Part shown: positions 34,016 to 43,017 of the stretch, one piece after another
Position numbering within the stretch: position 1 is the first letter of the stretch
Layout: each line of letters starts with the position of its first letter
Assembly (NCBI GenBank): GCA_046262355.1
Contig: JBHEMX010000091.1
Coordinates: forward strand, 21,149 to 85,148
From: DATADD01 sp046262355
Lineage (GTDB): Bacteria; Actinomycetota; CADDZG01; WHSQ01
Length of the DNA stretch: 64,000 nt
Direction of reading: 5' to 3'
Position numbers and translations under genes: made by a program
The notes under the pieces: model-generated
Seen by the model: the letters and a program-made list of their open reading frames with translations, nothing else
Told to the model about the DNA's origin: nothing
Databases searched by the model: none

Positions 34016-34885
34016 TCAGAGGATCAGCTCCAGGATCACGCACTCGTCGCGCCAGCGTCTGGCGGTGTCCTCGGGCAGGCCGGGGATGTTGAGGCGCTTC
34101 TCGGCGATGCGCTCGGCGACCTCGTCCCACTCCCGGCCGGGGTGAAGGACCCTCACGTTCGCAGGAAGCTCCGCGACGCTCGAGTTGCGTCCCTTCCATC
34201 TCAGGATGACGTCGGCCTCGCGCATGCTCGCGGCGCCTGGGATTGTCTGCTGGCGCTCACCCGAGAGCACGTAGACCTTGCCTGCCTTGGCGTCGTAGAG
34301 GTACCACACGGGCATCGTGCGTTCCGTGCCGTCGAGGGTCCACCTGAGCCACAGGATCGTCGACTTCTTGAGCGATTCCTGGACCGCCGCGCTCGACGCC
34401 GCGCCGACGGAGCTCCGGACGCTCTCGGGGAACGTGATGTCGGGGCCGAGCTCGTAGCCGACGTCCTTCCACGTGAGATCCGTGGCCGTGAGCACGTACC
34501 AGCTCGAGAAGTCGAAGAACGCCTCGATGCCCTCGCGCGGCGTCGCGTAGTCCCCGTAGCGCGTGAGCTGGATCTCCCCGTCGGGCCGCTCGGCGAAGCA
34601 GAACACCCAGTTGCGGAAGTCCGGCGAGAGGTAGCACTCGGTCCAGTGCGGCCGGGGCTCGGCGACCTCGAGATGAAGTCCGATCGAGAGCCCGGGAACG
34701 CTCGCCTCGAAGGGCGTCCAGTAGACCTGAACCACGCGCCTCACGCTGTCCTCGAGCTCGATGCGCAAGGTGCCCTTGCGGTCGGCCTCTGTGGCCTCGG
34801 CGATGCCTTGGCGGGACACCGCGCGCGCGACTTCGCCGACGATGGCCGCAAGTCGGCCGGTGAGGGGCTGCTCCGCGACGGCCAT
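34016..34885 (-). CDS. Conserved-looking protein of unknown function, 289 aa, coupled to sdhC
   Basis: I do not recognise the family. The protein is soluble with alternating strands (LRIELEDSVRRVVQVYW, GLSIGLHLEVAEPRPHW, TMPVWYLYDAKAGKVYVLSG) and a charged helical end (WDEVAERIAEKRLNIPG) that faintly recalls FMN-binding split-barrel proteins of the PPOX group. Start ATG 34885 overlaps the sdhC stop (ATGA), so they are co-translated. The context therefore suggests a respiratory or redox partner, but no motif proves it. A hidden FMN-barrel relation would be testable by structure prediction. Confidence 0.75.
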   Translation of the reverse strand: MAVAEQPLTGRLAAIVGEVARAVSRQGIAEATEADRKGTLRIELEDSVRRVVQVYWTPFEASVPGLSIGLHLEVAEPRPHWTECYLSPDFRNWVFCFAERPDGEIQLTRYGDYATPREGIEAFFDFSSWYVLTATDLTWKDVGYELGPDITFPESVRSSVGAASSAAVQESLKKSTILWLRWTLDGTERTMPVWYLYDAKAGKVYVLSGERQQTIPGAASMREADVILRWKGRNSSVAELPANVRVLHPGREWDEVAERIAEKRLNIPGLPEDTARRWRDECVILELIL

Positions 34886-35367
34886 CAGCTGAAGGGCGAC
34901 GTTTCCCACGCGGACCGCAGCATGAAGAACGCGGCCGGCAGGAAGCCGATGGTGAACAGAACCAGCTCCGCGTAAGCGAACCGCTTCTGCTGCAGAGCGA
35001 GCGAGGGCCAGAAGTCGAACAGGATGATCCGCAGCCCGTTCAACGCGTGGAACAGGGTGGCCGCGATGAGCGCGACCTCGAAGGGTTTGAACCACCACTG
35101 CTTGTAGAGAGAGATCGTCTCGTCGTACAGCTCGGGGCCAAAACCGGCGCCGAAGGTGTCGACGATGTGGCCGAAAAGGAACGCGATCACGAGCACGCCC
35201 GTGATGCGGTGGGCGGCCCACGACCACTGACCGATGCCCCCTCGGTAGACGGGTCCCCTATCCGCCTTGCGCAGGCGCAGCAGATCCACCACGAGATAGG
35301 CCACGAACAGCCCCGAGCCCACGGTGAGCACGGCGACCAGTCCCTCGATCAGTCTTGACGCGAGCAT
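34885..35367 (-). CDS. sdhC: Succinate dehydrogenase cytochrome b subunit SdhC-like, without sdhA/B/D
   Basis: A 160-aa membrane protein with three main helices. The family motif GQWSWAAHRITGVLVIAFLFGHIVDT carries the quinone-site Ser/Arg and the haem His (HRITG), and FHALNGLRIILFDFW is the second conserved block with another His. SdhC anchors the flavoprotein and Fe-S subunits and binds quinone and haem. None of the other sdh genes is adjacent; instead the gene is joined to an unknown 289-aa protein. Either the catalytic subunits lie elsewhere or this is a repurposed cytochrome. Confidence 0.86.
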   Translation of the reverse strand: MLASRLIEGLVAVLTVGSGLFVAYLVVDLLRLRKADRGPVYRGGIGQWSWAAHRITGVLVIAFLFGHIVDTFGAGFGPELYDETISLYKQWWFKPFEVALIAATLFHALNGLRIILFDFWPSLALQQKRFAYAELVLFTIGFLPAAFFMLRSAWETSPFS

Positions 35368-35379
35368 CGGTAGTGAATC

Positions 35380-36525
35380 CTACCCTCGGCGGATTCGGTC
35401 CGAAGAGAACAACTGATCGGCGATCGCGACAAGGCCGGGGAAGTCGACGGCCTCACGCTCGAGGTAAGGGACGCGCACCCAGAGATGGCGTGGGATACGT
35501 CGGGCGAGGGCGCCTAGGTTGCGCTCCTCCAGGGCCACGACGCGCATGAACGACGCGTCGACCTCGAGCAAGCGCGCGAGCAATCGAGCGTCGTCGTCGC
35601 CTCGCTCGAGACGGGTCCTCTGCCTGGCGCCGACCTCGACGCCGTCGCCGAAGCGCGGGTGCACCCGGTTCACCACGAGAGCGCCGAACGGCAGGCCGGC
35701 TTCGTCGAGCCTCGATGCGAAGAACGCGGCCTCGGCGACCGACTCCCCGGCCGGAGAGGTTACGACGACGAACGACGTGGCGGATGAGGACAACAGAGCT
35801 GCTACATCGCGCGCCCGTTGCTTGAAGCCTTCGTACATACCTTCGAGGTTGCCGAAGAACTCGGCGGTGTCATCCAGGACCTCCGCTCCGACGATGCGCT
35901 TGACGATCCTGAGGAACGTCATCGCCGCCACGTTCGCGATGCGCATGAAGCCGCCGCCCGCTTTCATGTAGGGCAGCAGGAACCAACGGAGCACGCGGCT
36001 CTCGAAGAAATCGGTCATGCGCTTGGGAGCGTCGAGGAAGTCGAGGGCGTTGCGCGTCGGCGGAGTATCTATCACGACGAGGTCGTAGTCGTTCTCGGTA
36101 TGGAGCTCGTAGAGCTTCTCCATGGCCATGTACTCCTGGCTTCCCGACAGGGTGGCGGAGACGTTGCGATAGAAGCGATTGGCGATGATGCGCTCGGCCT
36201 GCTCCCTGGTCGGGGCATAGTTCATGACGACCTTGTCGAACGTCGTCTTGGTGTCGAGCATCATGGCGTGAAGCTCCCCTGAAGGATCGAGCCCCGCGCG
36301 CGTGAACTTGGCGCGCGGAACCTTCGTCGGTTCGCTCGAGAGCTCCTTGAGACCGAGCGACGATGCGAGTCGGCGCGCCGGATCGATCGTCAGGACCACG
36401 GCCCTCTTCCCGTCGACCGCGGCGCGCAGCGCTATGGCCGCCGCGGCCGTCGTCTTGCCGACGCCGCCCGAGCCGGCGCAGACGATGATCTTCTTGCGCG
36501 CGACGATCTCGTCTATCCGGTTCAC
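35380..36525 (-). CDS. ArsA/Get3-family ATPase, subunit lacking the signature lysine
   Basis: P-loop ATPase of the ArsA/Get3 type, 381 aa. The P-loop is GSGGVGKTT (18-26), with Ser where the deviant Walker A normally has its signature Lys, so intermonomer catalysis may differ. VIDTPPTRNALDFLDAP is the switch II block. GTG at 36525 overlaps the stop of the upstream partner ATPase (GTGA), so the two form an obligate pair, as for Rv3679-Rv3680 of Mycobacterium. The substrate is unknown; metalloid pumping is not implied since no arsB lies nearby. Confidence 0.88.
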   Translation of the reverse strand: MNRIDEIVARKKIIVCAGSGGVGKTTAAAAIALRAAVDGKRAVVLTIDPARRLASSLGLKELSSEPTKVPRAKFTRAGLDPSGELHAMMLDTKTTFDKVVMNYAPTREQAERIIANRFYRNVSATLSGSQEYMAMEKLYELHTENDYDLVVIDTPPTRNALDFLDAPKRMTDFFESRVLRWFLLPYMKAGGGFMRIANVAAMTFLRIVKRIVGAEVLDDTAEFFGNLEGMYEGFKQRARDVAALLSSSATSFVVVTSPAGESVAEAAFFASRLDEAGLPFGALVVNRVHPRFGDGVEVGARQRTRLERGDDDARLLARLLEVDASFMRVVALEERNLGALARRIPRHLWVRVPYLEREAVDFPGLVAIADQLFSSDRIRRG

Positions 36526-37529
36526 AGTTTCTCGACGCGAGCTTCGATCGCGTCGGCAAGCATCTCGATGTCGGGAAGCTCCAGTCCTGCGGAGAAAAGG
36601 AAGGGAAGCTCGACAACCGCCGGATCGAGGCCCTTGCGCAGGTTCTTGAGATGCCTCTGCTGGATCGAGCGACGGGCGCGCAAGAAGCGGGCGTGCGCGA
36701 GCAGCTCCACGACGTCTTCCTCGTCGAGCTTGAGACCTGCTTGCTTGGCCCCCAGCATCAGGCGCTCGGGCGGCCCATCGACCGACATCTGCTGCAGCTC
36801 GTTGTCTTGAGCTCGAGTTAGCTGCTCGGCATAGACGGCGTTCGCGAACGTCACCCCTTGGTGCATGTGCAGGGGGCCGCTCAGCGCTTCGGAGGTCTCG
36901 AGCGTCTCGGCAACCGGCATCTCCTCGGCGAGGGTCACGAGGTGGATGCGCGACCTGCGCGCGTCGCGTAGCATCGCGAGCAGCCATTCCGACTGCCGCC
37001 GGATGGGTCCCACTCGCACCGCGTCGGACAGCCCCGCAGGCGCCGACAGGAACGTGCGCATGTGACCGGCGGCCGGAGCGTCGACCACGATCGTGTCGAA
37101 GTCGTGGGTCGAGCCTCCTCCGGCTCGTCCCTGCTCCAGATACCAGACCTTGCCGAGCACGAGGATGTCCTTGAGCCCGGGTGCGGCGGTTGCTATGTAG
37201 TCGATGAAGTGCGAGTGCGTGAGGACCCTCGAGATCCGCCGCATGTGGTACTGGACGCCGAGGTACTCCTCGAGCGCCTTGTCGGGAGCGATGTTGAGCC
37301 CCCAGATCCCGGGCAGCAGCTCCGACGGCTCGTAGTCGAGCTTCGAGGCTCCGAACAGCTTGGGCAGCGTTCCTTTGCGGTCGACCTCCGCTATGCAGAC
37401 CTTGCGCGAGCGGCGCGCCGCTACGAGCGCGAGGGCCGCCGTGACGGTCGTCTTGCCGACGCCTCCCTTGCCCGAAACGATCAAGATCTTCGGCGCCAGG
37501 AACTCATCGATGAGCATGTGAGGTTCCAT
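36522..37529 (-). CDS. ArsA/Get3-family ATPase, subunit with intact signature lysine
   Basis: Partner of the downstream ATPase, 335 aa. P-loop GKGGVGKTT (20-28) with the deviant Walker A lysine K21; VVDAPAAGHMRTFL is the switch II block. ATG 37529 (MEPHMLIDEF) or 37517 (MLIDEF) may be the start. The conserved DTP is replaced by DAP. Paired genes of this kind are common in actinobacteria. Function in the cell may concern protein targeting or anion binding, but no tail-anchored-protein partner is seen. Confidence 0.88.
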   Translation of the reverse strand: MEPHMLIDEFLAPKILIVSGKGGVGKTTVTAALALVAARRSRKVCIAEVDRKGTLPKLFGASKLDYEPSELLPGIWGLNIAPDKALEEYLGVQYHMRRISRVLTHSHFIDYIATAAPGLKDILVLGKVWYLEQGRAGGGSTHDFDTIVVDAPAAGHMRTFLSAPAGLSDAVRVGPIRRQSEWLLAMLRDARRSRIHLVTLAEEMPVAETLETSEALSGPLHMHQGVTFANAVYAEQLTRAQDNELQQMSVDGPPERLMLGAKQAGLKLDEEDVVELLAHARFLRARRSIQQRHLKNLRKGLDPAVVELPFLFSAGLELPDIEMLADAIEARVEKL

Positions 37530-37571
37530 CCTCGCGTCAGAAGCCCCCGCGCGCCGTACGATGCTCGTACC

Positions 37572-38918
37572 GTGCCGCGTCCGCCCCTCTGCCGTCTTCT
37601 GGTCAGCTTCCTCGTCGCGGCGGCCCTGCTTTCGGGCGGGCCGGCGTTCGCCCAGAACGAAGCCGGCGGAACCGTCGACGTGATCGAGGTCGACGGAGTG
37701 ATCGACCCCACGGTGGCCGACTACCTCAAGGGCCGGCTCGCCGCCGCCGAGGACGACGGCGCCCACGCGGCCATCGTCCGGTTGGACACTCCAGGAGGCC
37801 TCGACGTGTCGATGCGCGACATCATCCAGAAGATCCTCGACCTACGCGTTCCCGTGATCGTTTGGGTTGCGCCGCGCGGGGCGCGCGCCGCTTCGGCGGG
37901 GACGTTCATAACCTACGCGGCGAACCTCGCCTACATGGCCGAGGCCACCGAGATCGGGGCGGCCACGCCCGTGAACCTGGGTGGCGGCGAGCAGTCGGAC
38001 ACCCTGCGGCGCAAGGTCACCAACGATGCCGTCGCTTACATCACCGAGATCGCCCGCGAGAGGGGCCGCAACGTGGAGTGGGCGGAGGAGGCAGTGCGCA
38101 ACGCCGCTTCGATCGGGGCGACCGAGGCGGCGCGCATAGGTGTCGTGGACGGCGTGACGTCGTCGCTGCGAGAGCTTCTCGAGGCCATGGATGGCAAAGC
38201 GGTCACCACCGGCGACGAGGACGAGGTCGTGCTGGAGACGTGGGACGAAGGCGTCGGCACGCCGAGCGTGGCCGTGCGTTTCCAGGCGATGAATCTCGTC
38301 CAGCGCCTGCTCCACGCGGTCACGAACCCCGAGGTTGCGTTCCTGCTGTTGCTGGCCGGCGCCTTCGGGCTGATCTTCGAGGTCTACAACCCCGGCATTG
38401 GACTCGCCGGCATCCTCGGCGCGATCTCGTTGCTGCTCGGCTTCTACGCGCTCTCGGTTCTCCCCACGAACTGGGCCGGCGTGTTCCTGATCATCCTCGG
38501 CGTGGTCTTCTTCCTGGTCGACCTTCAAGCCGCGGGGCTCGGCATCTGGACCGTCGGCGGGGTCGTGGCGCTCGTGGCCGGTGGATCGCTGTTGTTCTCG
38601 GGAGCCGATCCCTCGGTGGAGTTGAGTCCCTGGGCCATCGCCGGAGCGGTCGCCGGCACCTTGCTGTTCTTCATCTCGGTCATGACCGCGGCGCTGCGCG
38701 TGCGGCTGAGGCGTCCCATTACCGGAGAGGAAGCGATCGTCGGGATGGTGGGGGAGGCCAAGACAGACATCGCACCGGAGGGCACCGTGCTCACGAAGGG
38801 CACGCTGTGGCGCGCGCGCACGATGGAGACGGGGATCGCGGCGGGCTCGAAGGTCAAGGTCAGGGCGACGGAGGGACTCGTGCTGCTCGTCGAGCCGCTC
38901 CATGAAGGCGAGCTATAG
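37572..38918 (+). CDS. nfeD: NfeD-family membrane serine protease (long form)
   Basis: Membrane-bound ClpP-class protease fused to an NfeD C-terminal beta-barrel, 448 aa. A signal peptide (about 1-28, ending AFAQ) leads into the protease domain with catalytic S108 (ARAASAGTFI) and K148 (RRKVTND). Several membrane helices follow (residues about 250-375), then a soluble OB-like domain (GMVGEAKTDIAPEGTVL). Long NfeD proteins cleave and regulate the slipin encoded immediately downstream. GTG at 37572 is the best start in frame. It diverges from the ArsA pair. Confidence 0.9.
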   Translation: MPRPPLCRLLVSFLVAAALLSGGPAFAQNEAGGTVDVIEVDGVIDPTVADYLKGRLAAAEDDGAHAAIVRLDTPGGLDVSMRDIIQKILDLRVPVIVWVAPRGARAASAGTFITYAANLAYMAEATEIGAATPVNLGGGEQSDTLRRKVTNDAVAYITEIARERGRNVEWAEEAVRNAASIGATEAARIGVVDGVTSSLRELLEAMDGKAVTTGDEDEVVLETWDEGVGTPSVAVRFQAMNLVQRLLHAVTNPEVAFLLLLAGAFGLIFEVYNPGIGLAGILGAISLLLGFYALSVLPTNWAGVFLIILGVVFFLVDLQAAGLGIWTVGGVVALVAGGSLLFSGADPSVELSPWAIAGAVAGTLLFFISVMTAALRVRLRRPITGEEAIVGMVGEAKTDIAPEGTVLTKGTLWRARTMETGIAAGSKVKVRATEGLVLLVEPLHEGEL

Positions 38919-38944
38919 AGCGCCACGGGCGTAACCTGGAACTC

Positions 38945-38990
38945 GTCGGCTCGTAGGGCGAGTCGGCTCGTTGGGCGAGTCGTTGGGCGA
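38945..38990 (+). repeat. 17-bp tandem repeats between nfeD and slipin gene
   Basis: GTCGGCTCGTAGGGCGA and GTCGGCTCGTTGGGCGA are adjacent (38945-38978) and a shortened third unit (GTCGTTGGGCGA) follows at 38979-38990, just before the slipin ribosome site GAGGAGG. The copy number could affect spacing of the translational signal. Confidence 0.75.
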
Positions 38991-38999
38991 GGAGGAGCA

Positions 39000-39896
39000 A
39001 TGACCTTCGCGGTTCTAGGTGTCATAGCGGTCATCGCGCTGCTCTTCGCGATGGCCTCTGTCCGTATCGTGCAGGAGTACGAGCGCGGCGTGATCTTCCG
39101 ACTCGGACGCGTGATCGAGGGCGCCAAGGGGCCGGGTCTCTTCTTCATCATCCCGATCGTCGACCGCATGGTGAAGGTGAACCTCCAGATCGTGACCCTC
39201 GACGTGCCTCCTCAGGACGTCATCACCAAGGACAACGTCACCGTGCGCGTCAATGCGGTCGTCTACTTCCAGGTGTTCCAGCCGGTCAAGGCCGTCGTCG
39301 AGGTCCAGAACTATCTCTACGCGACGTCGCAGATCGCGCAGACGACCCTGCGGGCGGTCCTCTGCAAGGTCGATCTCGACGAGATCCTCACCGAGCGCGA
39401 CCGGCTCAACTCCGATCTGCAGCGGATCATCGACGACCTCACCGACCCCTGGGGAGTCAAGGTCGCACTGGTCGAGATCAAAGACGTCGATCTTCCCCAG
39501 GAGATGCAGCGTGCGATGGCGCGCCAGGCAGAGGCCGAGCGGGAGCGGCGCGCCAAGATCATCAATGCCGAGGGCGAGTTCCAGGCCTCGGAGCGTCTCG
39601 CTCAGGCGGCCGCGGTGATCGCCCGGCACCCGATCGCGTATCAGCTCCGCTACCTGCAGACGGTCAACGAGGTCGCCGCCGAGAAGAACTCGACGCTCGT
39701 GATCCCGATCCCGATCGAGCTGCTCAAGCCGTTCGAGGCGGCCTTCGGCAAGGATGCGTCCGTCTTCGACCAGGCATCGAACGGCGACCCACGCGAGCGC
39801 CCCAGGGCGGGATCAGACGGCGTCCCTCCACCCTCCACGACGACCGGAGCCGGCGCCGGGACGGCGCCTCCGCCGGAGCCGCCCGCCGGCACCTGA
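39000..39896 (+). CDS. Slipin/stomatin (SPFH/band 7) protein
   Basis: Forms membrane-bound oligomers and is a partner of NfeD. A single N-terminal helix (FAVLGVIAVIALLFAM) precedes the SPFH core: RIVQEYERGVIFRLGR, LQIVTLDVPPQDVITKDNVT, and EIKDVDLPQEMQRAMARQAEAERERRAK. The tail is Gly/Pro-rich. Start ATG 39000 has GAGGAGGAG about 7 bases upstream. The length of 298 aa is typical. The gene lies 81 bases after nfeD, with tandem repeats between. Confidence 0.92.
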   Translation: MTFAVLGVIAVIALLFAMASVRIVQEYERGVIFRLGRVIEGAKGPGLFFIIPIVDRMVKVNLQIVTLDVPPQDVITKDNVTVRVNAVVYFQVFQPVKAVVEVQNYLYATSQIAQTTLRAVLCKVDLDEILTERDRLNSDLQRIIDDLTDPWGVKVALVEIKDVDLPQEMQRAMARQAEAERERRAKIINAEGEFQASERLAQAAAVIARHPIAYQLRYLQTVNEVAAEKNSTLVIPIPIELLKPFEAAFGKDASVFDQASNGDPRERPRAGSDGVPPPSTTTGAGAGTAPPPEPPAGT

Positions 39897-39955
39897 GTCA
39901 CTCGTCGCGACCTGAGCCACCTCCCGTTCCCTCGGCAGCGCTCCGCCCGGCGGTT

Positions 39956-41800
39956 TCAGCGCCCCAGGATCGCGGCGAGCCGCCTCGTGCCGGGGTGCTC
40001 CTCGAGCTCCTCGAGAGGAACCGGGAGCGGGAGCGACCAGTTCGGCCACTCGTCGGTGGTGCCGGGATGGTTCTGGCGCTCCGAGAGCGCCAGGGCGTCC
40101 TCGAGGGTGGCGGCCAGGAGTGCGCACGGCGCGCCGGCGAGCAGCCCGTAGGTCGCGGCGACGACATCTTCGATCGGCGCCTCGTCGCCGAGCCCCGTGA
40201 GCTCCGCGAGGTGCCGCCGCAGGGCGGCATGGGCCTCTTCGTCGGGCTGCAGCCCAAGCTCTCTCTGGGCCTGGAGGTCGCTGCCCGTCCACAGCCCGGC
40301 CACGGTGGGAAGGTCGTGGTTCGTGACCGCCGCCAGGGCCTCTGACGGGTACTCGGCCGCGGGGCCCGGCTCGAACCACAGGAGGCGATACGAGAGCATG
40401 TCGCGCGCCGCCATCTCGGCGCGCACGACCGGCTCGACCGTGCCGAGGTCCTCGCCCACGATGTAGGCCTCGGCGCGCACGCTCTCGAGCGCCAGGATGT
40501 CGAGGAGGTCCGCCGTCGGATAGCGCACGTAGGTGCCCTCGCTCGGCGGCGCTCCGTCCGGGATCCAGAACAGCCGCCACAGTCCCATGACGTGGTCGAA
40601 GCGCAGCCCGCCGCCACGCGCCAGCGACCACCGGACGGTTCGGATGAACGGCTCGTAGCCGGCATCCCGAAGCCTCCAGGGGTCGAACGCGAGCGCGCCC
40701 CAGTCCTGTCCCTGGGAGTTGAAGACGTCGGGTGGCGCGCCGACGCGCGCGCCGACGGCGAAGAGGTCCTGCCACAGCCACGCGTCGGCACCCGCGGGAT
40801 CGACGCCGATGGCCAGGTCCTGCACGAGGCCCCCGGGGGAGGCTGCTTCGGCGAGCTGCAGGTCGAGCAGCCATTGCAGCCACGAGTGGAAGCGGATGCG
40901 ATCCGACCGCTCGGAGCGGAAGCCGGCGACGGCGGGCGAGTCGGGATGCCGCAGCTCCGGCGGCCACTTCGCCGGTGCTCGCCCGTGGCGCTCGACGAGA
41001 GCGGCGAAGGTGGCGAAGCCCTCGAGCAGGGAGCCGTGGGCGTCGAGGTAGCGCCGGAAACGGGGATCCGCCCGCGTGCCGCCGCGCCGCCACAGGAGCC
41101 CGAGCGCCTCCATCTTGAGGTCGTAGACGCCGTCGCGCTCGATCCCGGCGCGGTCGTTGAGGACGCGCCCCGCTGCGGCGAGCCGCTCGAGATCGAGCCC
41201 CGCCCCGGCGGCCCCGGGGACGTCCTCGACGTGGATGTAGAGCGGGTTGCGCCACAGCCGGCTGCCCGGGTAGTAGGGGCTCGCCTGCTGCGGCGTGCCG
41301 GGGCTCACCGCATGGAGCGGATTGAGCAGCGTCATCCCGGCGCCGAGCGAGCGCGACCACCGGATCAGCCTCCGCAAGTCGCCGAGGTCCCCGAAGCCCC
41401 AGCTGGCGCCCGAGCGCAGCGCATAGAGCTGCACGGCCCATCCCCACGTCCTCAGGCCCTCGGGTAGGTAGCACCTCTGAGGGGCGACGATGAGGCGCGC
41501 CGGTGGCGCGCCGGAAGCGCGCCACTCGACCCGGTGATACCCGAGTGGCAGGCCGGGCGGCAGCGTGTCTCCGTCGGCCGCGACCACGCTGCCGTCCTCG
41601 GTGACGACCTCGGCGGCGCCCGGAAGCGGCCTGGTCTCCCCCACGCGCGCGCTGATCACAGCAGATGCGGGAGGCGCATCGTCCGCTGCGCGCATCGCTC
41701 GCAGCAACGCCTCGACCGTCTCGGCAGAGGCGACCCGCTCGCGCCCGCCGGCCTCGTGGTAGCGGGGCTGTATGCCCCACGCCTCCGCGTTCGGTGTCAC
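39956..41800 (-). CDS. malQ: 4-alpha-glucanotransferase (GH77)
   Basis: Amylomaltase that transfers glucan segments between maltodextrins. GH77 signatures: LYALRSGASWGFGDLGDL, FDHVMGLWRLFWIP (nucleophile Asp in RFDH), VGEDLGTVE (acid/base Glu) and TNHDLPTVAG. The GTG at 41800 (VTPNAEAWGI) overlaps the zur stop (GTGA), so it belongs to the zinc operon; the reason is unclear. Length 614 aa. It ends 59 bases from the convergent slipin gene. Confidence 0.92.
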   Translation of the reverse strand: MTPNAEAWGIQPRYHEAGGRERVASAETVEALLRAMRAADDAPPASAVISARVGETRPLPGAAEVVTEDGSVVAADGDTLPPGLPLGYHRVEWRASGAPPARLIVAPQRCYLPEGLRTWGWAVQLYALRSGASWGFGDLGDLRRLIRWSRSLGAGMTLLNPLHAVSPGTPQQASPYYPGSRLWRNPLYIHVEDVPGAAGAGLDLERLAAAGRVLNDRAGIERDGVYDLKMEALGLLWRRGGTRADPRFRRYLDAHGSLLEGFATFAALVERHGRAPAKWPPELRHPDSPAVAGFRSERSDRIRFHSWLQWLLDLQLAEAASPGGLVQDLAIGVDPAGADAWLWQDLFAVGARVGAPPDVFNSQGQDWGALAFDPWRLRDAGYEPFIRTVRWSLARGGGLRFDHVMGLWRLFWIPDGAPPSEGTYVRYPTADLLDILALESVRAEAYIVGEDLGTVEPVVRAEMAARDMLSYRLLWFEPGPAAEYPSEALAAVTNHDLPTVAGLWTGSDLQAQRELGLQPDEEAHAALRRHLAELTGLGDEAPIEDVVAATYGLLAGAPCALLAATLEDALALSERQNHPGTTDEWPNWSLPLPVPLEELEEHPGTRRLAAILGR

Positions 41801-42210
41801 GGCGGAGAGCAGGGGCCGCAGAGCCCGTACACCTCCGCGGTGTGTGTCACGGCCGTGAACCCATAGCGGTGCGCCGTCTGGGCCGCCCAGTCTTCGACCT
41901 CTTCGCTGCCGATCTCGACCGAGGTTCCACACGAGCGACACACGAGATGGTGGTGATGATCGTCGCTCGCGCAACTCCGGTAGATCGCTTCGCCGTCGCC
42001 GTTGTGCAGGACGTCGAGCCGGCCCGTGGCGGCCAGCGCCTGCAGTGTTCGATACACGGTCGTGAGCCCGACGCGCTCACCCGCCGCTCGCAGCTCGTCG
42101 TAGATCTCCTGAGCAGTCCTGAACGCGTCGCTGTTCTCGAGCGCGCCCGCGATGGCGGCGCGCTGGCGCGTGGACTTCAGGGGCGCCCGTCCCGCGGGAT
42201 GCGTGGTCAC
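41797..42210 (-). CDS. zur: Zinc uptake regulator, Fur family
   Basis: Fur-family repressor, 137 aa. The winged helix covers about 10-80 (TRQRAAIAGALENSDAFRTAQEIYDEL, GLTTVYRTLQALAATGRLD); metal sites follow in SDDHHHHLVCRSCG and CGPC. Zur, rather than Fur, is inferred because the gene is in an operon with znuACB and a Zur-like box sits before znuA. It starts 4 bases after znuB stops. It should shut off the operon, including itself, when zinc is plentiful. Confidence 0.9.
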   Translation of the reverse strand: MTTHPAGRAPLKSTRQRAAIAGALENSDAFRTAQEIYDELRAAGERVGLTTVYRTLQALAATGRLDVLHNGDGEAIYRSCASDDHHHHLVCRSCGTSVEIGSEEVEDWAAQTAHRYGFTAVTHTAEVYGLCGPCSPP

Positions 42211-42214
42211 GATC

Positions 42215-42997
42215 TCAGTGTCTCATCCACATAGGGCGCATCCGCGTCGTGACGAGGAAGGCTCCGATCCCGCACAGCACGATCGTTGCGGCCGGCCGCA
42301 CGTCCACGTAGAAGGCGATGACGAGGCCTCCGACGCTGACGAGCGCACCGAGCGCCAGGCTCGCCAGCACGGTCGTGCGGAAGCTGTGGGCCACCTGCTG
42401 TACGGCCGCGACGGGCAGCACCAGCATGGCCGCGACCAGCAGGATGCCGACTACCTGCAGGGTGACCGCGATCGTGATCGCCGCGGTCACGGCCATCAGC
42501 AGGTTCAGGGAGCGCACGGGCAGACCCGAGGCGCGCGCCACCTCCTCGTCGTAGCACACGACGAACAGCTGCTTGCGCAGTGCGAAGGTCACGACGATGA
42601 CCGCAAGCGACACGAGTCCAAGGATCGTTACATCGCGCACGCTCACCGCCAGGACCGAGCCGAACAGGAACGAAAGCAGGTTGGTGTTGGACGCGTTCCC
42701 GAGATCGGTGAGCAGCAGTCCTCCGGCGATGCCGCCGTAGAAGATGAGAGCGAGCGCGACGTCCCCGGCTGTGCGACCGCGTTCCCGCAGTAGCTCGAGC
42801 GCGATCGCTCCGGCGACGGCGGCGACGATCGTGAGCGCGAGAGGTGAGGTGTTCGTCAAGAACGCCGCGGCCACGCCTACGAAGGCGACGTGGCCGATCC
42901 CGTCGCCCATCAGCGAGAGCCGCCGCTGGACGAGGAAGACGCCGATCGCCGGCGCCGCGAGGCCGACGAGGGCGGCCGCGAGCAGCGCCCTGCGCAT
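42215..42997 (-). CDS. znuB: Zinc ABC transporter permease
   Basis: ABC-3 family permease, 260 aa, with eight or nine hydrophobic helices and the coupling motif DGIGHVAFVGVAAAF. The ATG at 42997 starts at MRRALLAAALVG; the frame is open upstream with a CTG at 43020 (LNLLEFDFM), the family's usual leader, so translation might begin earlier. It follows znuC closely. Confidence 0.9.
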   Translation of the reverse strand: MRRALLAAALVGLAAPAIGVFLVQRRLSLMGDGIGHVAFVGVAAAFLTNTSPLALTIVAAVAGAIALELLRERGRTAGDVALALIFYGGIAGGLLLTDLGNASNTNLLSFLFGSVLAVSVRDVTILGLVSLAVIVVTFALRKQLFVVCYDEEVARASGLPVRSLNLLMAVTAAITIAVTLQVVGILLVAAMLVLPVAAVQQVAHSFRTTVLASLALGALVSVGGLVIAFYVDVRPAATIVLCGIGAFLVTTRMRPMWMRH

Positions 42998-43017
42998 GAA
43001 GTCGAACTCGAGCAGGT

